Assembly (NCBI GenBank): GCA_963573385.1
Contig: CAUYLG010044640.1
Coordinates: forward strand, 1 to 64,000
DNA: 64,000 bases
From: Cacajao melanocephalus
Taxonomy: Eukaryota; Chordata; Mammalia; Primates; Pitheciidae
Reading direction: 5' to 3'
The translations under genes and the position numbers were made by a program. Under the pieces are notes generated by a model, which saw only the letters and a list, made by a program, of their open reading frames with translations, did not search any database and was not told the origin of the DNA. Shown in pieces: positions 12,816 to 23,061 of the stretch; within the stretch, counting starts at the first letter, position 1; every line of letters begins with the position of its first letter.

Positions 12816-13140
12816 TCTCTCATGCCTTATACAATCTGTTCCATCTACCTGGAATTTCCTCCTCTCATCTGCTTATTTTTACTGCTCAAATACTGTTTCT
12901 TCTTCAGGATACTCCAGGTGGCCCCTCCTTCAAGAACCCGGGTAACTGTCTGGGGTCCCAATGTTTCCTGTGCTCTCAGGAGTCCTATGTACTGTATCAT
13001 CTATTATCTCATTTCTTCCACTAGACTGCAAGCCTCTAGAAGGCAAGGATCATGTCACATTTATCTTTTTATACCCAGAGCCTATTACAGCACCCAGGAT
13101 ACAGTTGTAATTTTGTATGTTGTTTTAAAATAAGATTTTA
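12816..13140 (+). repeat. L2 LINE 3' end (continuation)
   Basis: L2 3' landmarks follow the MIR: 'ttccatctacctggaatttcc', 'ctcaaatactgtttcttctt', 'ctagactgcaagcctctag' and 'aaggcaaggatcatgtcac', then 'cacccaggatacag'. Overlapping reading frames of up to 103 codons here are chance frames in L2 sequence. Confidence 0.75.
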
Positions 13141-13247
13141 AATGAACTCCAAATTCTCTCACTTGCTGTCTGACCTCACTTACAAAATTGGATCAGTATT
13201 TCTGACATCATTCTATTTGTGTATAAAATGAGAAAGTTACATTATAC

Positions 13248-13428
13248 AAGTGGACACCCCTAAGTGTGGCCCCTGGCCCAGCAGCATCAACATCCTCTGG
13301 GAACTTGTTGGAAAAGCACATTCTCAGGCCCCACCCCTACAGAATCAGAAACTGGGAGTGGGTCCTAACAACCTGTGTTTAACTAGCTCTCCAGAGGATT
13401 CTGATGCATGGAATATCTGAGAACCACT
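13248..13428 (+). mobile_element. MER5A (hAT-Charlie MITE)
   Basis: The element shows the MER5A progression: 'agtgtggcccctggcccagc', 'catcaacatcctctgggaac', 'ccccacccctacagaatcag', 'tgatgcatggaatatctgag' and the terminal 'aaccacta'. It is close to the usual 189 bp and has no coding capacity. Confidence 0.85.
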
Positions 13429-13435
13429 AGACCAA

Positions 13436-13524
13436 GGGTTGGCAAACTACAGCCTGAGAGTCCATGAGCCAAATCCTACCCAAGGCCTGTTTTTGTTTGG
13501 AAAAGTTTTGCCAACTTCTGCGGT
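13436..13524. mobile_element. Internally deleted hAT-type MITE
   Basis: 'ggttggcaaactacagcctg' with 'gagccaaatcctacccaagg' and 'cctgtttttg' is one end of a common hAT MER element. It then jumps to the opposite terminus, 'ggaaaagttttgccaac'. Only the ends remain. A longer relative lies at 54705-54905. The subfamily is not assigned. Confidence 0.6.
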
Positions 13525-13611
13525 AAATGGTAGTGAAGCAGTATATTTCCCTGATCTCTTCATGGGACTCACAACAGGGGTGCCTTATTTACTAAGTTAG
13601 CTACCTTCAAC

Positions 13612-14384
13612 TGCTTGTGGGAGAGAGCGCATGAGCAAATGAGGCAGGAACTTTAGTGCATGAGTGTTGGAACTGGCTGGCTGCATCAGCACCAGCAGGA
13701 GTGAACTCCATGTGGGCCCCACAGCAGCATCCAGGTGGGGATGCCTGCGACCCCAGAAGGCCCAGAGTGTGTGTTACGTTGCTCTTTTAGCACTGTCATC
13801 TGTGAATGGCTTAAGTGTTAACAGCTCAGTGGGTCCTTGGACTTTTTGTGTGAGGTGGCTGCCCTCTGCCAGCAAGGGCAAAGGGCCAGTGTGACAGATT
13901 TTTCTATCCACACCCATGGCTCTCAAACTCTTGTCCAGCATCCAGGAAAAGTGAGGTCACACAAACACATTGAAGAATGGCAAATGCAGGAGATTTTATT
14001 GTGGATGAAAGTGGCTCTCAGTGGGAAGGGGAGCTGAAAAGGGGACGGGTGAGGGAATAGGTAATCTTCCCTTGAAGTCCAACCATCTCTGGCCAGATTC
14101 TTATCTGAAGTTATTCTGTCAAGCTGTCCCTCTGAAGTCAAGCCACTTCTCTCCGACATCCAGCTGCTTCTCCTCTCTAGCAGCTGAATCTGGGGTCTTT
14201 AAAGGCACAGGATGGGGTGCGGTGGGGCCATGGGTGGTTTAGGAAAAGGAAACATTCAAGCAGAAAAATAGGGATAGAATTCCTCACTTGGGGCTGTTGT
14301 TTCAGGCTTTTCAGCTTGAAGGTAGGGCTTCATCAGAGATCTGCCCTTTTCTGCCTACAATTTCTCTGCCTCCTGTCCCTATCA
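13612..14384 (-). mobile_element. Solo endogenous retroviral LTR, ERV1 type (HUERS-P3/LTR9-like)
   Basis: Read on the minus strand this has LTR architecture. It begins TGATAGGGACAGG at 14384, carries a TATA-like TTTAAAG at about 14197-14204 and an AATAAA polyadenylation signal at 13995-14000, and ends in CA at 13612. The U5 side is rich in former CpG positions. No internal proviral sequence adjoins either side, so it is a solo LTR. The assignment to an ERV1 HUERS-type family is from memory of its sequence. I could not find matching target duplications, so the edges are approximate. Reading frames inside are shadows. Confidence 0.65.
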
Positions 14385-14639
14385 GTAGGATCACCAATGA
14401 TCCTTTCATTTATACAATTTCCTTATTATGTGCCCAGTGTGATAACTCTGATTATATCTACCTTGTAATAAAATGTAGTCATACTCCCCAAACCTTAGTT
14501 TCCTTGTCACGAAAAATGAGATTGAAGTAAGGTTTTTATCACCTATCCCAGCTCTCCTGTCCTCTACCTATTTGAACTCTGTGCTACATTAGTTGTTTAT
14601 TTTTATTTCACTATCACTTATATTTATTCCTGTAGTCTC
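14385..14639. other. Unassigned
   Basis: No repeat recognised, apart from a MIR-like phrase near 14405-14470 ('atttatacaatttccttatt', 'atgtgcccagtgtg') too weak to call. Confidence 0.35.
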
Positions 14640-14815
14640 TAAGAGCTTTGAAACACTAGCTCATTTAGTCCTTGCAGCACTGTTACTAGCCATATTTTAT
14701 AGGTAAGGAGTTGAGACTTGGAGAGGTAAAATCATTCTCCCAAGGTGTCATGCACTGGTGAAGTGGTTAAGCTGGACTGGATTGGACTCAGACAGCCTGG
14801 CTTCAGATCCCCACT
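14640..14815 (-). repeat. MIR SINE
   Basis: Minus-strand MIR: 'gctcatttagtccttgcag', 'gtaaggagttgagacttgg', 'agaggtaaaatcattctccc' and 'ggactcagacagcctggc'. Confidence 0.75.
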
Positions 14816-14829
14816 AATATCCCCATAAA

Positions 14830-15590
14830 ATAGAGGGGACTCCTGTGTACCCATCACCCAGCACTATCGGATCTAAAAATCCTGCTGCAAATTTTGCTTT
14901 ACATTTCCCTCTTCTAAGAAATAAAGATACAATCATAGTTAAAGGCAACTATGTACATCTTAATCGATTTTCTTCTTTACTTTTCTACCTAGAGCAAACC
15001 ACTATCCAAGACACTATATTTACATTCTCACACAACCTTTAAAAACCTTTACTGTGATATAATTTATACATATTTTATATATACAACTTTATGAGTTTAG
15101 AGATAAATACACACTCATGAAACCGTCACCACAATCTGTGCCATAAACCTATCTATCACCTCCAGAAGTTTCTTTCTGCTCTCTTTATTATTATTACTAC
15201 TATTTTTGTGTGTGATAAGAGCATTTTACATAAGATCTACCCTCTTAGCAAATATTTAAGTATACACTACAATACTGTTAACTGTAGGCACGATCCTGTA
15301 TGGTAGATCTCTAGGGCTTTGTATGTTCCAAGTGCAGATAAAGTACTTTGTACCCTTTTACTAATATCACCTCACTTACCCCTTCCCCAATTTTTGTCAA
15401 CCACCATTCCACTCTGCTTCTATGAGTTTGACTAGTTTAGATTTCACATATAAGTGATATAACACAATATTTGTATTTCTGTATCTGGCTTATTTCACTT
15501 AGCGTAATGTCCTCTGCATTCACTTATGTTGAGGCAAACGGCAGGATTTTCTTCTTTTTAAGGGCTGAATAATCTCATAGGAGTGCAAAC
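14830..15590 (-). mobile_element. L1M 3' UTR fragment
   Basis: Reverse orientation L1M 3' UTR: 'accgtcaccacaatctgtgcc', 'ttgtcaaccaccattccact', 'tatgagtttgactagtttag' and 'ggcttatttcacttagcg'. It is followed by 'tttttaagggctgaataat'. Diverged and non-coding. Confidence 0.75.
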
Positions 15591-15660
15591 CTTATTGTAT
15601 TTGATCAAGAAGATATTTTCACTCCCATGTTCGTTGCAATATTATTTACAATAGCCATAC
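15591..15660 (+). mobile_element. Short L1M fragment in opposite orientation
   Basis: 'aagatattttcactcccatg', 'ttcgttgcaatattatttac' and 'aatagccat' match the plus-strand L1 ORF2 3' region, while the neighbours on both sides are minus-strand L1M. This is a small inverted piece or a separate insertion. Confidence 0.55.
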
Positions 15661-15669
15661 AAGCTTTTT

Positions 15670-16150
15670 AACATATACATTAAACAGTTTGTAGTACATT
15701 ACCATGCTGTTAATCTTTATTGGTATGGTATCTTATAGTACATATATTTCTGTAGTTTGTTGTTTTCTTTTTCCACTTAATATGTTTGTTGAGACTTACT
15801 TATTTTCATAGATCCATTGGGTTTTAGTTCATTTCACTGCGGCATAGTACCCTATTAAATGAATTTACTACAATTTATTTTTCCATTCTGCATCTCATGA
15901 AAACTTATTTCTAATTTTTCACTACGATAAACAATATGCAGTGAACGTTCTCTTGTATTCTTCAATACCAATGTGGGTTTATATTGGGAATTTTATTTCT
16001 GGATTATAGGGTGTATGCATCTTCAGTTTTATTAGATGCTTTCTGTGGTGTTCTCTGAATTAGTTCTACCTATATGTGGAATATTAATCTATGTCTTTAT
16101 CAGTACTTGGCATTGTCAGTCTTTTGTATTTTTTCAGTGTGAAGGGGAAA
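15670..16150 (-). mobile_element. L1M 3' region fragment
   Basis: A second minus-strand L1M stretch: 'ggcatagtaccctattaaatg', 'acaatttatttttccattc', 'acaatatgcagtgaacgttc', 'ggattatagggtgtatgcat' and 'cttggcattgtcagtctttt'. It restates part of the same L1 region as 14830-15590, so the two are probably separate insertions. Confidence 0.65.
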
Positions 16151-16179
16151 AATGAAATCTAATTGTGTTCTTTGGGTTC

Positions 16180-16350
16180 AAATTGGTATGAGCCACAGTA
16201 TCCAATTTTACTACTTCATATCTTTGTCCTTGCTGTTTCATTTTTGTATGAAACATTCTTCTGATTCTCCACTTAACATCTGTTTTTCCTTCATGATCCA
16301 ACCCAAAAATTCCTCTGAAAACTCTGGCGGCCCACCTTCCTCCAAATCCA
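16180..16350 (+). repeat. Possible L2 fragment
   Basis: 'tttttccttcatgatccaac' and 'ctctgaaaactctggcgg' resemble the L2 3' region ('ccttcaggtctcagctcaaat', 'tcagagaggccttccc'). Weak similarity. Confidence 0.35.
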
Positions 16351-16358
16351 TGCTGGAG

Positions 16359-16444
16359 TTGGAGTCATTGCCAACCACTTTGTAAGCCGAATATCTTAGT
16401 TCTCTCGACTCATGCCTTGATGTATACCTCTATTAGGGTTCACC
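16359..16444. repeat. 86-bp local duplicate, copy A
   Basis: This segment is about 87% identical (11 mismatches by eye) to 18241-18326. The end of copy B is also the 3' edge of an MLT2 LTR. See the finding on this pair. Confidence 0.7.
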
Positions 16445-16609
16445 TTTGTGTTCCAAGACATTTAGATCCTAATTAGGATAATGTTTATGTCAGTTGCGCT
16501 TGCATAATTATTGACACTGCCTCTTTCATTCTCAAATGTCACCCTGTGTGGGTAATGAATCAATGTTGACCCTGATGCTGACTCCGTTAAGGGCTTTCTT
16601 GGAGTATAT

Positions 16610-16725
16610 TGACATCCCATGTTGGCCCATTTTTCTCCCTAGCAAATCTGAGATTTCCTAGACCACTGATCTTTCCAAAGTGCCTGACTACCAATATTTG
16701 CTCAATAAATGTTTGCATCAAGCCA
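16610..16725 (+). repeat. Possible L2 3' terminus
   Basis: 'aagtgcctgactaccaatat' and 'ttgctcaataaatgtttgc' match the usual L2 tail. Only the tail is clear. Confidence 0.45.
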
Positions 16726-16729
16726 CCCA

Positions 16730-17928
16730 CTCCTTTGTCACCCAGAAGGAGGGTTTCTAGTCATGTTTTATTCTCTTTTCATGAGGCTCGACTTGGCCCA
16801 AACCCACCTCTCACTGCCAGAGAGAAGTGTAAAGAATGCTTTTGCTGCAGTGGCATAGCCCATTTTCTTATGAGCAATCTGCCAAGAGGAAGGTACCATG
16901 AAGACAGTAACTAAAGGAAAAGAAAGAGGCTGCTTTCTAATTTTACTTCAAGCTTTATTTAAGAGTTGAGTTTCATAAGATAATTAGATTAAGTCAGTGT
17001 GTTTCCAGCATGCGAAAAGAGGTACAAAGCCTTATGGATTAGAATTATCCAGAAAGCTATCAAGCAGACCTATGCATAAAAGGAATTGCTCTTCAAGGAA
17101 GGTTCCTTGCAGAGTGAAAATAATAATAAAGTGATATTGATATGCTTTGGTTGCCTTGGAAATACTAGCTCACCTGCTCCTGTAAGGTATTATGGTTCAT
17201 CCACTATATTTGGCTTAATAGAAAATCACATTACCAGCTATATTTTAACCGTGTCTGGGATTTAAAGCATTCACTGGGCTGTAGTGGTGGTGGGTAACCA
17301 TACAATTACACATTTTAGTTTGTGCATTGATATGACCTCTCTGTGGAGTACAGCAGAACAGCCAGTTCTCGATTTTTATTTGTTTGTATTAGAGATCTTT
17401 ACTGTGCTCATGGCAGCACTTGTATTTTTTCAGATTGCTTTCAGTTTCAAATTTCTGTCCCTCTGTTAAAGTCCCATATTGCCCTCAATATGTGTTCGTG
17501 GTAACTGTATCTCAAAAATTTCAGGGAAACCAGACATTCTTAGTTCCAATTTTTATCAACTGTATTTTTTTCATCATAAGATTTATAGACTGAGCAAGTT
17601 ACTGCAAAAGGGAAATTTGGGAGAATGGGAGAAGATGTTAGAATTTATTAAATGTATGGTATCACCAAAGAACTGTGTGAAGAACTCTTTATTACTGTCT
17701 TTTATCCTTGAGATGTTAGAAACCCTTGATATTTTTAAAAAATATTTTGGGAATCTCTACTAGAAAATAATAGAGCTTTATATGAATCCTTCACATGAAC
17801 AGTCACAGAATCTCACGTTATTCCTATTACGCAGTGGTGAATTGATGAACACTACCTATATTTTTAAAGTGTCAAAATCTACAAGATTGGGTACAGTTAA
17901 GTAAATGTATTTGTGCTTTATGCATTTG
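16730..17928. other. Repeat-poor sequence, possibly unique
   Basis: I recognise no interspersed repeat over about 1.2 kb. The longest reading frames (61-101 codons) show no domain and no exon-like borders. The 16930-17460 part has the even composition often seen in noncoding sequence under constraint, but that cannot be judged without an alignment. Confidence 0.4.
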
Positions 17929-18251
17929 AGAGTTGGAGTCACAGCCAGGCCCGGTGGCTCATGCCTATAATCCCAGCACTTTGGAGGCCGAAGTGGGTGG
18001 ATCACTTGAAGTCAGGAGTTTAAAACCAGCCTGGCTAACATGGCAAAACCCCATCTCTACTAAAAATACAAAAATTAGCCAGGCATGGTGGTGCATGCCT
18101 GTAGTCCCAGCTACTTGGGAAGCTGAGGCATGAGAATTGCTTGAACCAGGAGGTGGAGATTGCAGTAAGCTGAGATCATGTCACTGCACTCCAGCCTGGG
18201 CAAAAGTGAGACTCCATCTAAAAACAAACAAACAAAAAAGAGTTGGAGTCA
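17929..18251 (+). mobile_element. AluS, plus strand, with target-site duplications
   Basis: A full dimeric Alu spans 17942-18238 and ends in an AAAC-repeat tail. Identical 13-bp target duplications (agagttggagtca) lie at 17929-17941 and 18239-18251. 'gaccagcctggctaacatgg' and 'ctactaaaaatacaaaa' fit AluS. It landed at the left edge of the 86-bp duplicated segment copy B. Confidence 0.95.
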
Positions 18252-18326
18252 TTGCCAACCACTTAATAACCCAAATATCTTATTACTCTTGACTCATGAC
18301 TTGATATATGCCTCTATTATGGTTCT
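18241..18326. repeat. 86-bp local duplicate, copy B
   Basis: Partner of 16359-16444. Its last bases ('cctctattatggttc') are the start of the MLT2 LTR that follows. Confidence 0.7.
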
Positions 18327-18863
18327 CCAGAGAGACAGAATCAATAAAGTATATAGACAAATGAGAAGAGATTTATTAAAAGCATTGGCTGATGTGATTA
18401 TGAAGGCTGAGAAGTCCCATGACATCCTCATGCTGAAGACCCTGGGATGCCAATAGCTGTGGCTCAGTCCAAGACCGAAGGCCTCAGAACTAGGGAAGCT
18501 TATGACAATCCTCATTCCGTGACCAAAGACCTGAGAGCCTCAGTGGGGGAAAGGGGCTGCTGGTTTAAGTTCTGGAGCCCAAAGGCTGGGAGCCTGAAGT
18601 TTTTGTTCAAGAACAGGAGAGGAAGAGTGTATCCCAGTTTGAGCAGATAGATTGACACATTCACCTGTTTTTTGTTCTCTCTGGACTCAGAAGGATGAAT
18701 GGTGCCACCTCATATTGAAGGCAGATCTTCTGCACCTATTCTACTCAGACCCACATGCTAATCTCCTCGGAAAACCCCTTACAGACACCTAAAATTAATG
18801 CTTTACCAAGTTTTTAGGTACTCCTCATTCTAGTCAAGTTGAAACCTAAAATTAACTATCACA
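18308..18863 (-). mobile_element. MLT2 LTR (ERVL), minus strand
   Basis: Reverse orientation ERVL LTR. The left edge is 'ggttctccagagagacagaatc'-like (its sense 3' end), followed by 'gagatttattaaaagcattgg', 'gattatgaaggctgagaagtccc', 'aagaccgaaggcctcagaac', and the right edge 'agtcaagttgaaacctaaaa', 'ttaactatcaca'. The sense-strand AATAAA lies at 18372-18377. The sense start TGTGATAG is at 18863. No internal ERVL sequence adjoins, so it looks solo. No clear target duplication was found. Confidence 0.8.
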
Positions 18864-19705
18864 GTACCCAAAGACTGCATATTTAGAGCAGAGATGGAAA
18901 TGGAATCCCATTTGTACCTCCTGTGATTCCATTTATGTGTGATTCTTCAATTCCCACAGGACTAAAGCAAGTTTACTTTGTGAGCCTGAACATCGCTTTC
19001 TCACCTCCTCCTCTCCATGGATGCTGCTACTCAGTACACGCTTTTTCTCCCTTTCGTCCATTGATGTTATCCCACTGTTTTGCAACTCATCATTAAGACA
19101 GAAAGGTCAACAGGCCCTACGGCATGATCTTTAAAAGGCTGATAATGTCAAGATAAATGCATCCTCTTAAATCTGTTTTTAAAGGCCAGAACCATTCATG
19201 CATTTCTAGGAGAGGATAATGACATCAAAATTATTACCAGGAGCCAGTCTCTGTGATCATCAGGGACAGCCAGGATTTACTGCTCAGCTGGACGGAAGCC
19301 TTTGCTACTACAAGACTGTGTTTCATCCTTGGTGGACTCAATTTTAGGGTATGAAGAGCAAAGTCATTCCTCTGTACTCTGCCACAAAGCAGTATGTGCT
19401 CTATACAAATGAACAGATGCCCTCACTTGACAAAATGTCTTATAAAAGTCTTTCTCTCTAAAAGTATAAATACACAGTGTGTGAGATATATACATATATA
19501 TTGTAATGCAATAAATTATAAAGTAGATCTACTTTTTAGTTCAGTTACATAGCTTCTTTCATACTTGGATTTGAAATGAAACATATGGCTTAGGAGTTAT
19601 AAGTTTCTTAGAATATTTGTGATCAAGGTTCAATCATACTTCTTAATTTCTTTACTTGAGAGAGTCAAGCTCAAGGTGACTGTGAAAGTCACCGAATATG
19701 ACTGA
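18864..19705. other. No recognisable feature
   Basis: About 840 bp without a nameable repeat or gene. There is a short AT-alternating tract at about 19485-19505. Confidence 0.4.
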
Positions 19706-19709
19706 ATTA

Positions 19710-19925
19710 GCTACCGCTATTGGCCAGACACCCTGACAGGCACTTTATGCCTTGCTGATCTCCCACAACAGTGATGGGGATGGGAATCCTTGGTGTTTTA
19801 CAGATGAGAAACAGCTGAGGGGGAGAGATTGCACAGCCTTCCTAAGCCTGTTGTGGAGTGTTCCAGGGCAGGGGTGGGTGTGGTTTAACTCCAATACCTG
19901 TACTCTATTAATGCACCCCTGCCTC
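19710..19925 (-). repeat. MIR SINE
   Basis: Minus-strand MIR: 'ggccagacaccctgacaggc', 'actttatgccttgctgatct', 'gttttacagatgagaaacag' and 'ctgagggggagagattgcac'. Confidence 0.75.
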
Positions 19926-20889
19926 AAGCTCAACAGGATTATCCAAAGTTCAGAAACATGGTGTTCTAGCTAAATCAGTGTTATTTGCTCTAGAATCAGG
20001 AAGAGCACTCAAAGGTTGTGGGAATATGATTGGGTTTGTTGACAAGAAGCGTGTTTTGAGATCATCTCTTGAGAACTTAAATTTGAGATAATTGTCCATC
20101 TCCTATGATGATCTACCTAAATTAGGCAAGAGGGGGTCCAGGAGATCTAGGTGGGTTCCTTCTGCTTCTTGGGTTATAGAGAAGATTTGAAAGAAGACAA
20201 GATCTGAGAGAACTTTAGCAGTAAATAAACATAAATAGGGTCAGTTAAGTTATAGAACTAACTTAAAATTTAAAACCGAAGATGCTCAATGACCACTAGT
20301 GGAAAACCTCAGACCTTGACATATTTGGGCTATGATAGCACGCTTGAAGGAATTATCCAGTAGTTTTAAATAAGATTACTGAACAGCATTGGGGGACAGG
20401 AAAAGGGTTGGAAAGGAAATGTAACACCAGAAAAATACATTCTCCAGGCCACAAGCTGGGAAGAGTTTTAGTGTAAGCTATGTGGAAAAAGGTAAAAATT
20501 GAAATGTAAATGTGTTAGCTTCTTTGTGACGCTAAAAGTCCTATCAACACAGCAGAAGCTTTGTGGGCACTCAAAGAGTCAGCAGTTTTGTGCATTCGCA
20601 TTAGAGAAGTGGACAGTATGTGTAAATCAAGATGATGGCCCCACTGCTCTTGACTAGCACTGGCTCTTTGCAATACAGTGGCTCAAAACAGCCAAGTGTG
20701 GCTCCCTTCTTATTTTGTCCACACCCATTTATTATTTTCAGTTGCTTTTCCAGAGCAATGACCTCCAACATTTGCAGGCAATACAACTGGTTGTTAGAAT
20801 CATCTCTTGGGAGGGCCGAACTGCTAAAATCTCAAATGGTTGTCTAGAAACTTCAGTCGTATCTCACTTCATGCCAGATCTGTACCTTT
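19926..20889. other. No recognisable feature (5' flank of the full-length L1)
   Basis: Nearly 1 kb with no clear repeat. Short frames here show no known domain. It forms the pre-insertion locus of the L1 that follows. Confidence 0.4.
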
Positions 20890-20900
20890 AAAAGGTTTTC

Positions 20901-21978
20901 GGTGGGGAGGATCCAAGACGGCCGAATAGGAACAGCTCCGGAGTGCAGTTCCCAGTGAGAACAGCACTGAGGGTGAGTGCTCACCCCATTTCCAAACAAG
21001 TTTTCATTGCTCACAGACCAGGAGATTCCTGGGCCGAAAAATGCCATGACTTTTCAGCACGGCAGTTGCAGCTGGTGCCTGGTCGGCACACAGAAACTCA
21101 CACAAATCTGGGCAGCTGTTTCAACTGGCACCTGGAATGCCTGGGAGATAGAGCTGCCCATTCAACTGAAAGGGAGGGGGCTGAGACAGGGACCCAGGCG
21201 ATCTGGCTCGACAGGTACGACCCCTGAAAAACATGCAATCTGAAACACTAGAGTTTCGCAGCAAGTGCAGCTGGACCCAGGATGGTCCAGCTCAGTGGGG
21301 GGAAGGGCGTCCCCCACTACTGAGGCAGTCGGCCACTACCAAGGCAGTCTGCCACTACCGAGGCAGTTCACACAGCAGCAGGGCAGAGCCTGCGGCAGCT
21401 CAGCAATACCTCTGCTGGCAGACTGTGACTAGATTACTCTGTGCAGGGCAGGGCATCTATGAAAAAAGGCAGCAGCATGACAGGAACTTATAAATAAAGC
21501 CGACCTTCCTAGGACAGAGCACCTGGGAAAAGAGGCGGTTATGAGTTCAGCTGTGGCAGACGTAAATGTACCTGCCCAGCAGCTCTGCATGGAACAATGG
21601 AACTCCCAGCACAGCACTTGAGCTCCTATAAGGGACAGACTGTCTCCTCAAGCAACGCCCTGGCCCTCATATACCCAAAGAGACACCTCATAAAGGAGAA
21701 CTCAGGCTGACATCTGGTGGGTACCCTTTTGGGACGAGGATAGCAAAGGAAGAAAGCAGTGGCAACCCTTGCTGTTCTGCAGCCCCTGTGGGTGATCCCT
21801 AGGTGAGCAGGATTTGGAGTGGATCTCCAGTGGTTCTGCAGCAGAGGGGCCTGACTGTTAGAAGGAAAACTAAGAGGCAGAAAGAAATAGCTTCAACATC
21901 AACAAAAAGGACATCCACTCAGAGACCCCATCTGAAAGTCACCAACTGCAAAGACCACAGGTAGATAAAACCACTAAG
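20901..21978 (+). promoter_or_regulatory. L1 5' UTR (internal promoter region)
   Basis: About 1.08 kb precede the ORF1 start. In L1 this region holds an internal RNA polymerase II promoter driven partly by a YY1 site near base 13; here the site has a T-to-C change (AAGACGG at 20914-20920). The body differs from the young human L1 5' UTR, consistent with an older lineage. At 21314-21370 there are three tandem 19-bp units beginning CCACTAC. Present promoter activity is unknown. Confidence 0.7.
21314..21370 (+). repeat. 3 x 19-bp tandem repeat in the L1 5' UTR
   Basis: Units at 21314-21332, 21333-21351 and 21352-21370 all read CCACTACynAGGCAGTnn with few differences. It is either a local expansion in this copy or a subfamily feature. 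Confidence 0.8.
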
Positions 21979-22999
21979 ATGGGAAGAAACCAGTGCAAAA
22001 AGGATGAAAACACCAAATACCAGAATGCCTCTCCTCGAAGGGATCACAACTTCTCACGAGCTAGGGATCAAAGATGGATGGAGAATGAATCTGATGAATT
22101 GTCAGAAATGGGCTTCAGAAGGTGGGTAATAACAAACTTCTTTGAGCTAAAAGAACATGTGCTAACGCAATGCAAAGAAACTAAGAACCTAGAAAAAAGG
22201 TTAGATGAGATGCTAACTAGAATAAACAGCGTAGAGTAGAATATAAACAACTTGATGGAGCTGAAAAACATAGCACAAGAACTTCAGGAAGCATGCACAA
22301 GTTTCATAGCCAAACCAACCAAGCAGAAGAAAGGATGTCAGAGATTGAAGATCAACTCAATGAAATAAATCAAGAAGGAAAGAATAGAGAATAAAGAGTA
22401 AAAAGAAATGAACAAAACCTCCAAGAAATATGGGATTATGTGAAAAGACCTAATCTATGTTTGGTAGGTGTACCTGAATGTGACGAAGAGAATGAAGCCA
22501 AGCTGGAAAACACTCTTCAGGATATTATCCAGGAGAACTTCCCCAACCTAGAAAGGCAGGCCAACATTCAAGTTGAGGAAATACAGAGAACACCACAAAG
22601 ATATTCCTCAACAAGAGCAACCCTAAGGCACATAATCGTCAGATTCACCAGGGTTGAAATGAAGGAGAAAATGCTAAGGGCAGCAAGAGAGAAAGGTCAG
22701 GTTACCCACAAAGGGAAGCCCATCACACTCACAGAGGATCTCTCAGCAGAAACCCTACAAGCCAGAAGAGAGTGGGGGCCAATATTCAACATCCTTAAAG
22801 AAAAGAACTTTCAACCTAGAGTTTCATATCCAGCCAAACTGAGCTTCATAAACGAAGGAGAAAGAAAATCCTTTATGGACAAGCAGTTGTGAGAGATTTT
22901 GTCACCACCAGGCCTGCCTTATAAGAGCTCCTGAAAGAAGCACTAAACAAGGAAAGAAACAACCAGTACGAGCCACTCCAAAAGCATACCAAATGGTAA
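21979..22999 (+). pseudogene. L1 ORF1 (ORF1p RNA-binding chaperone) remnant
   Basis: ORF1p is the trimeric RNA-binding protein of the L1 RNP. The start ATG at 21979 opens an 86-codon frame with N-terminal and coiled-coil character that ends at an in-frame TAG (22237-22239). After a frameshift, 22440-22892 encodes 150 codons covering the RRM and C-terminal domain ('RPNLCLVGVPE', 'QENFPNL', 'ARREWGPIF'). That frame ends at a premature TGA. The original stop is probably the TAA at 22997-22999. Normal ORF1p is about 338 residues. It is clearly non-functional. Confidence 0.9.
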
Positions 23000-23061
23000 A
23001 GACCATCAGCACAATGAAGAAAATGTGTCAACTAATGGGCAAAACCCCAGCTAGCATCAAA

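Noticed and set aside
12822..13133. 103-codon frame and overlapping frames
   Set aside because: They lie in the 3' end of an L2 relic, downstream of any coding part.
13248..14384. GC-richer block as a possible CpG island or gene promoter
   Set aside because: The CpG content is low and the composition is explained by MER5A and an ERV1-type LTR.
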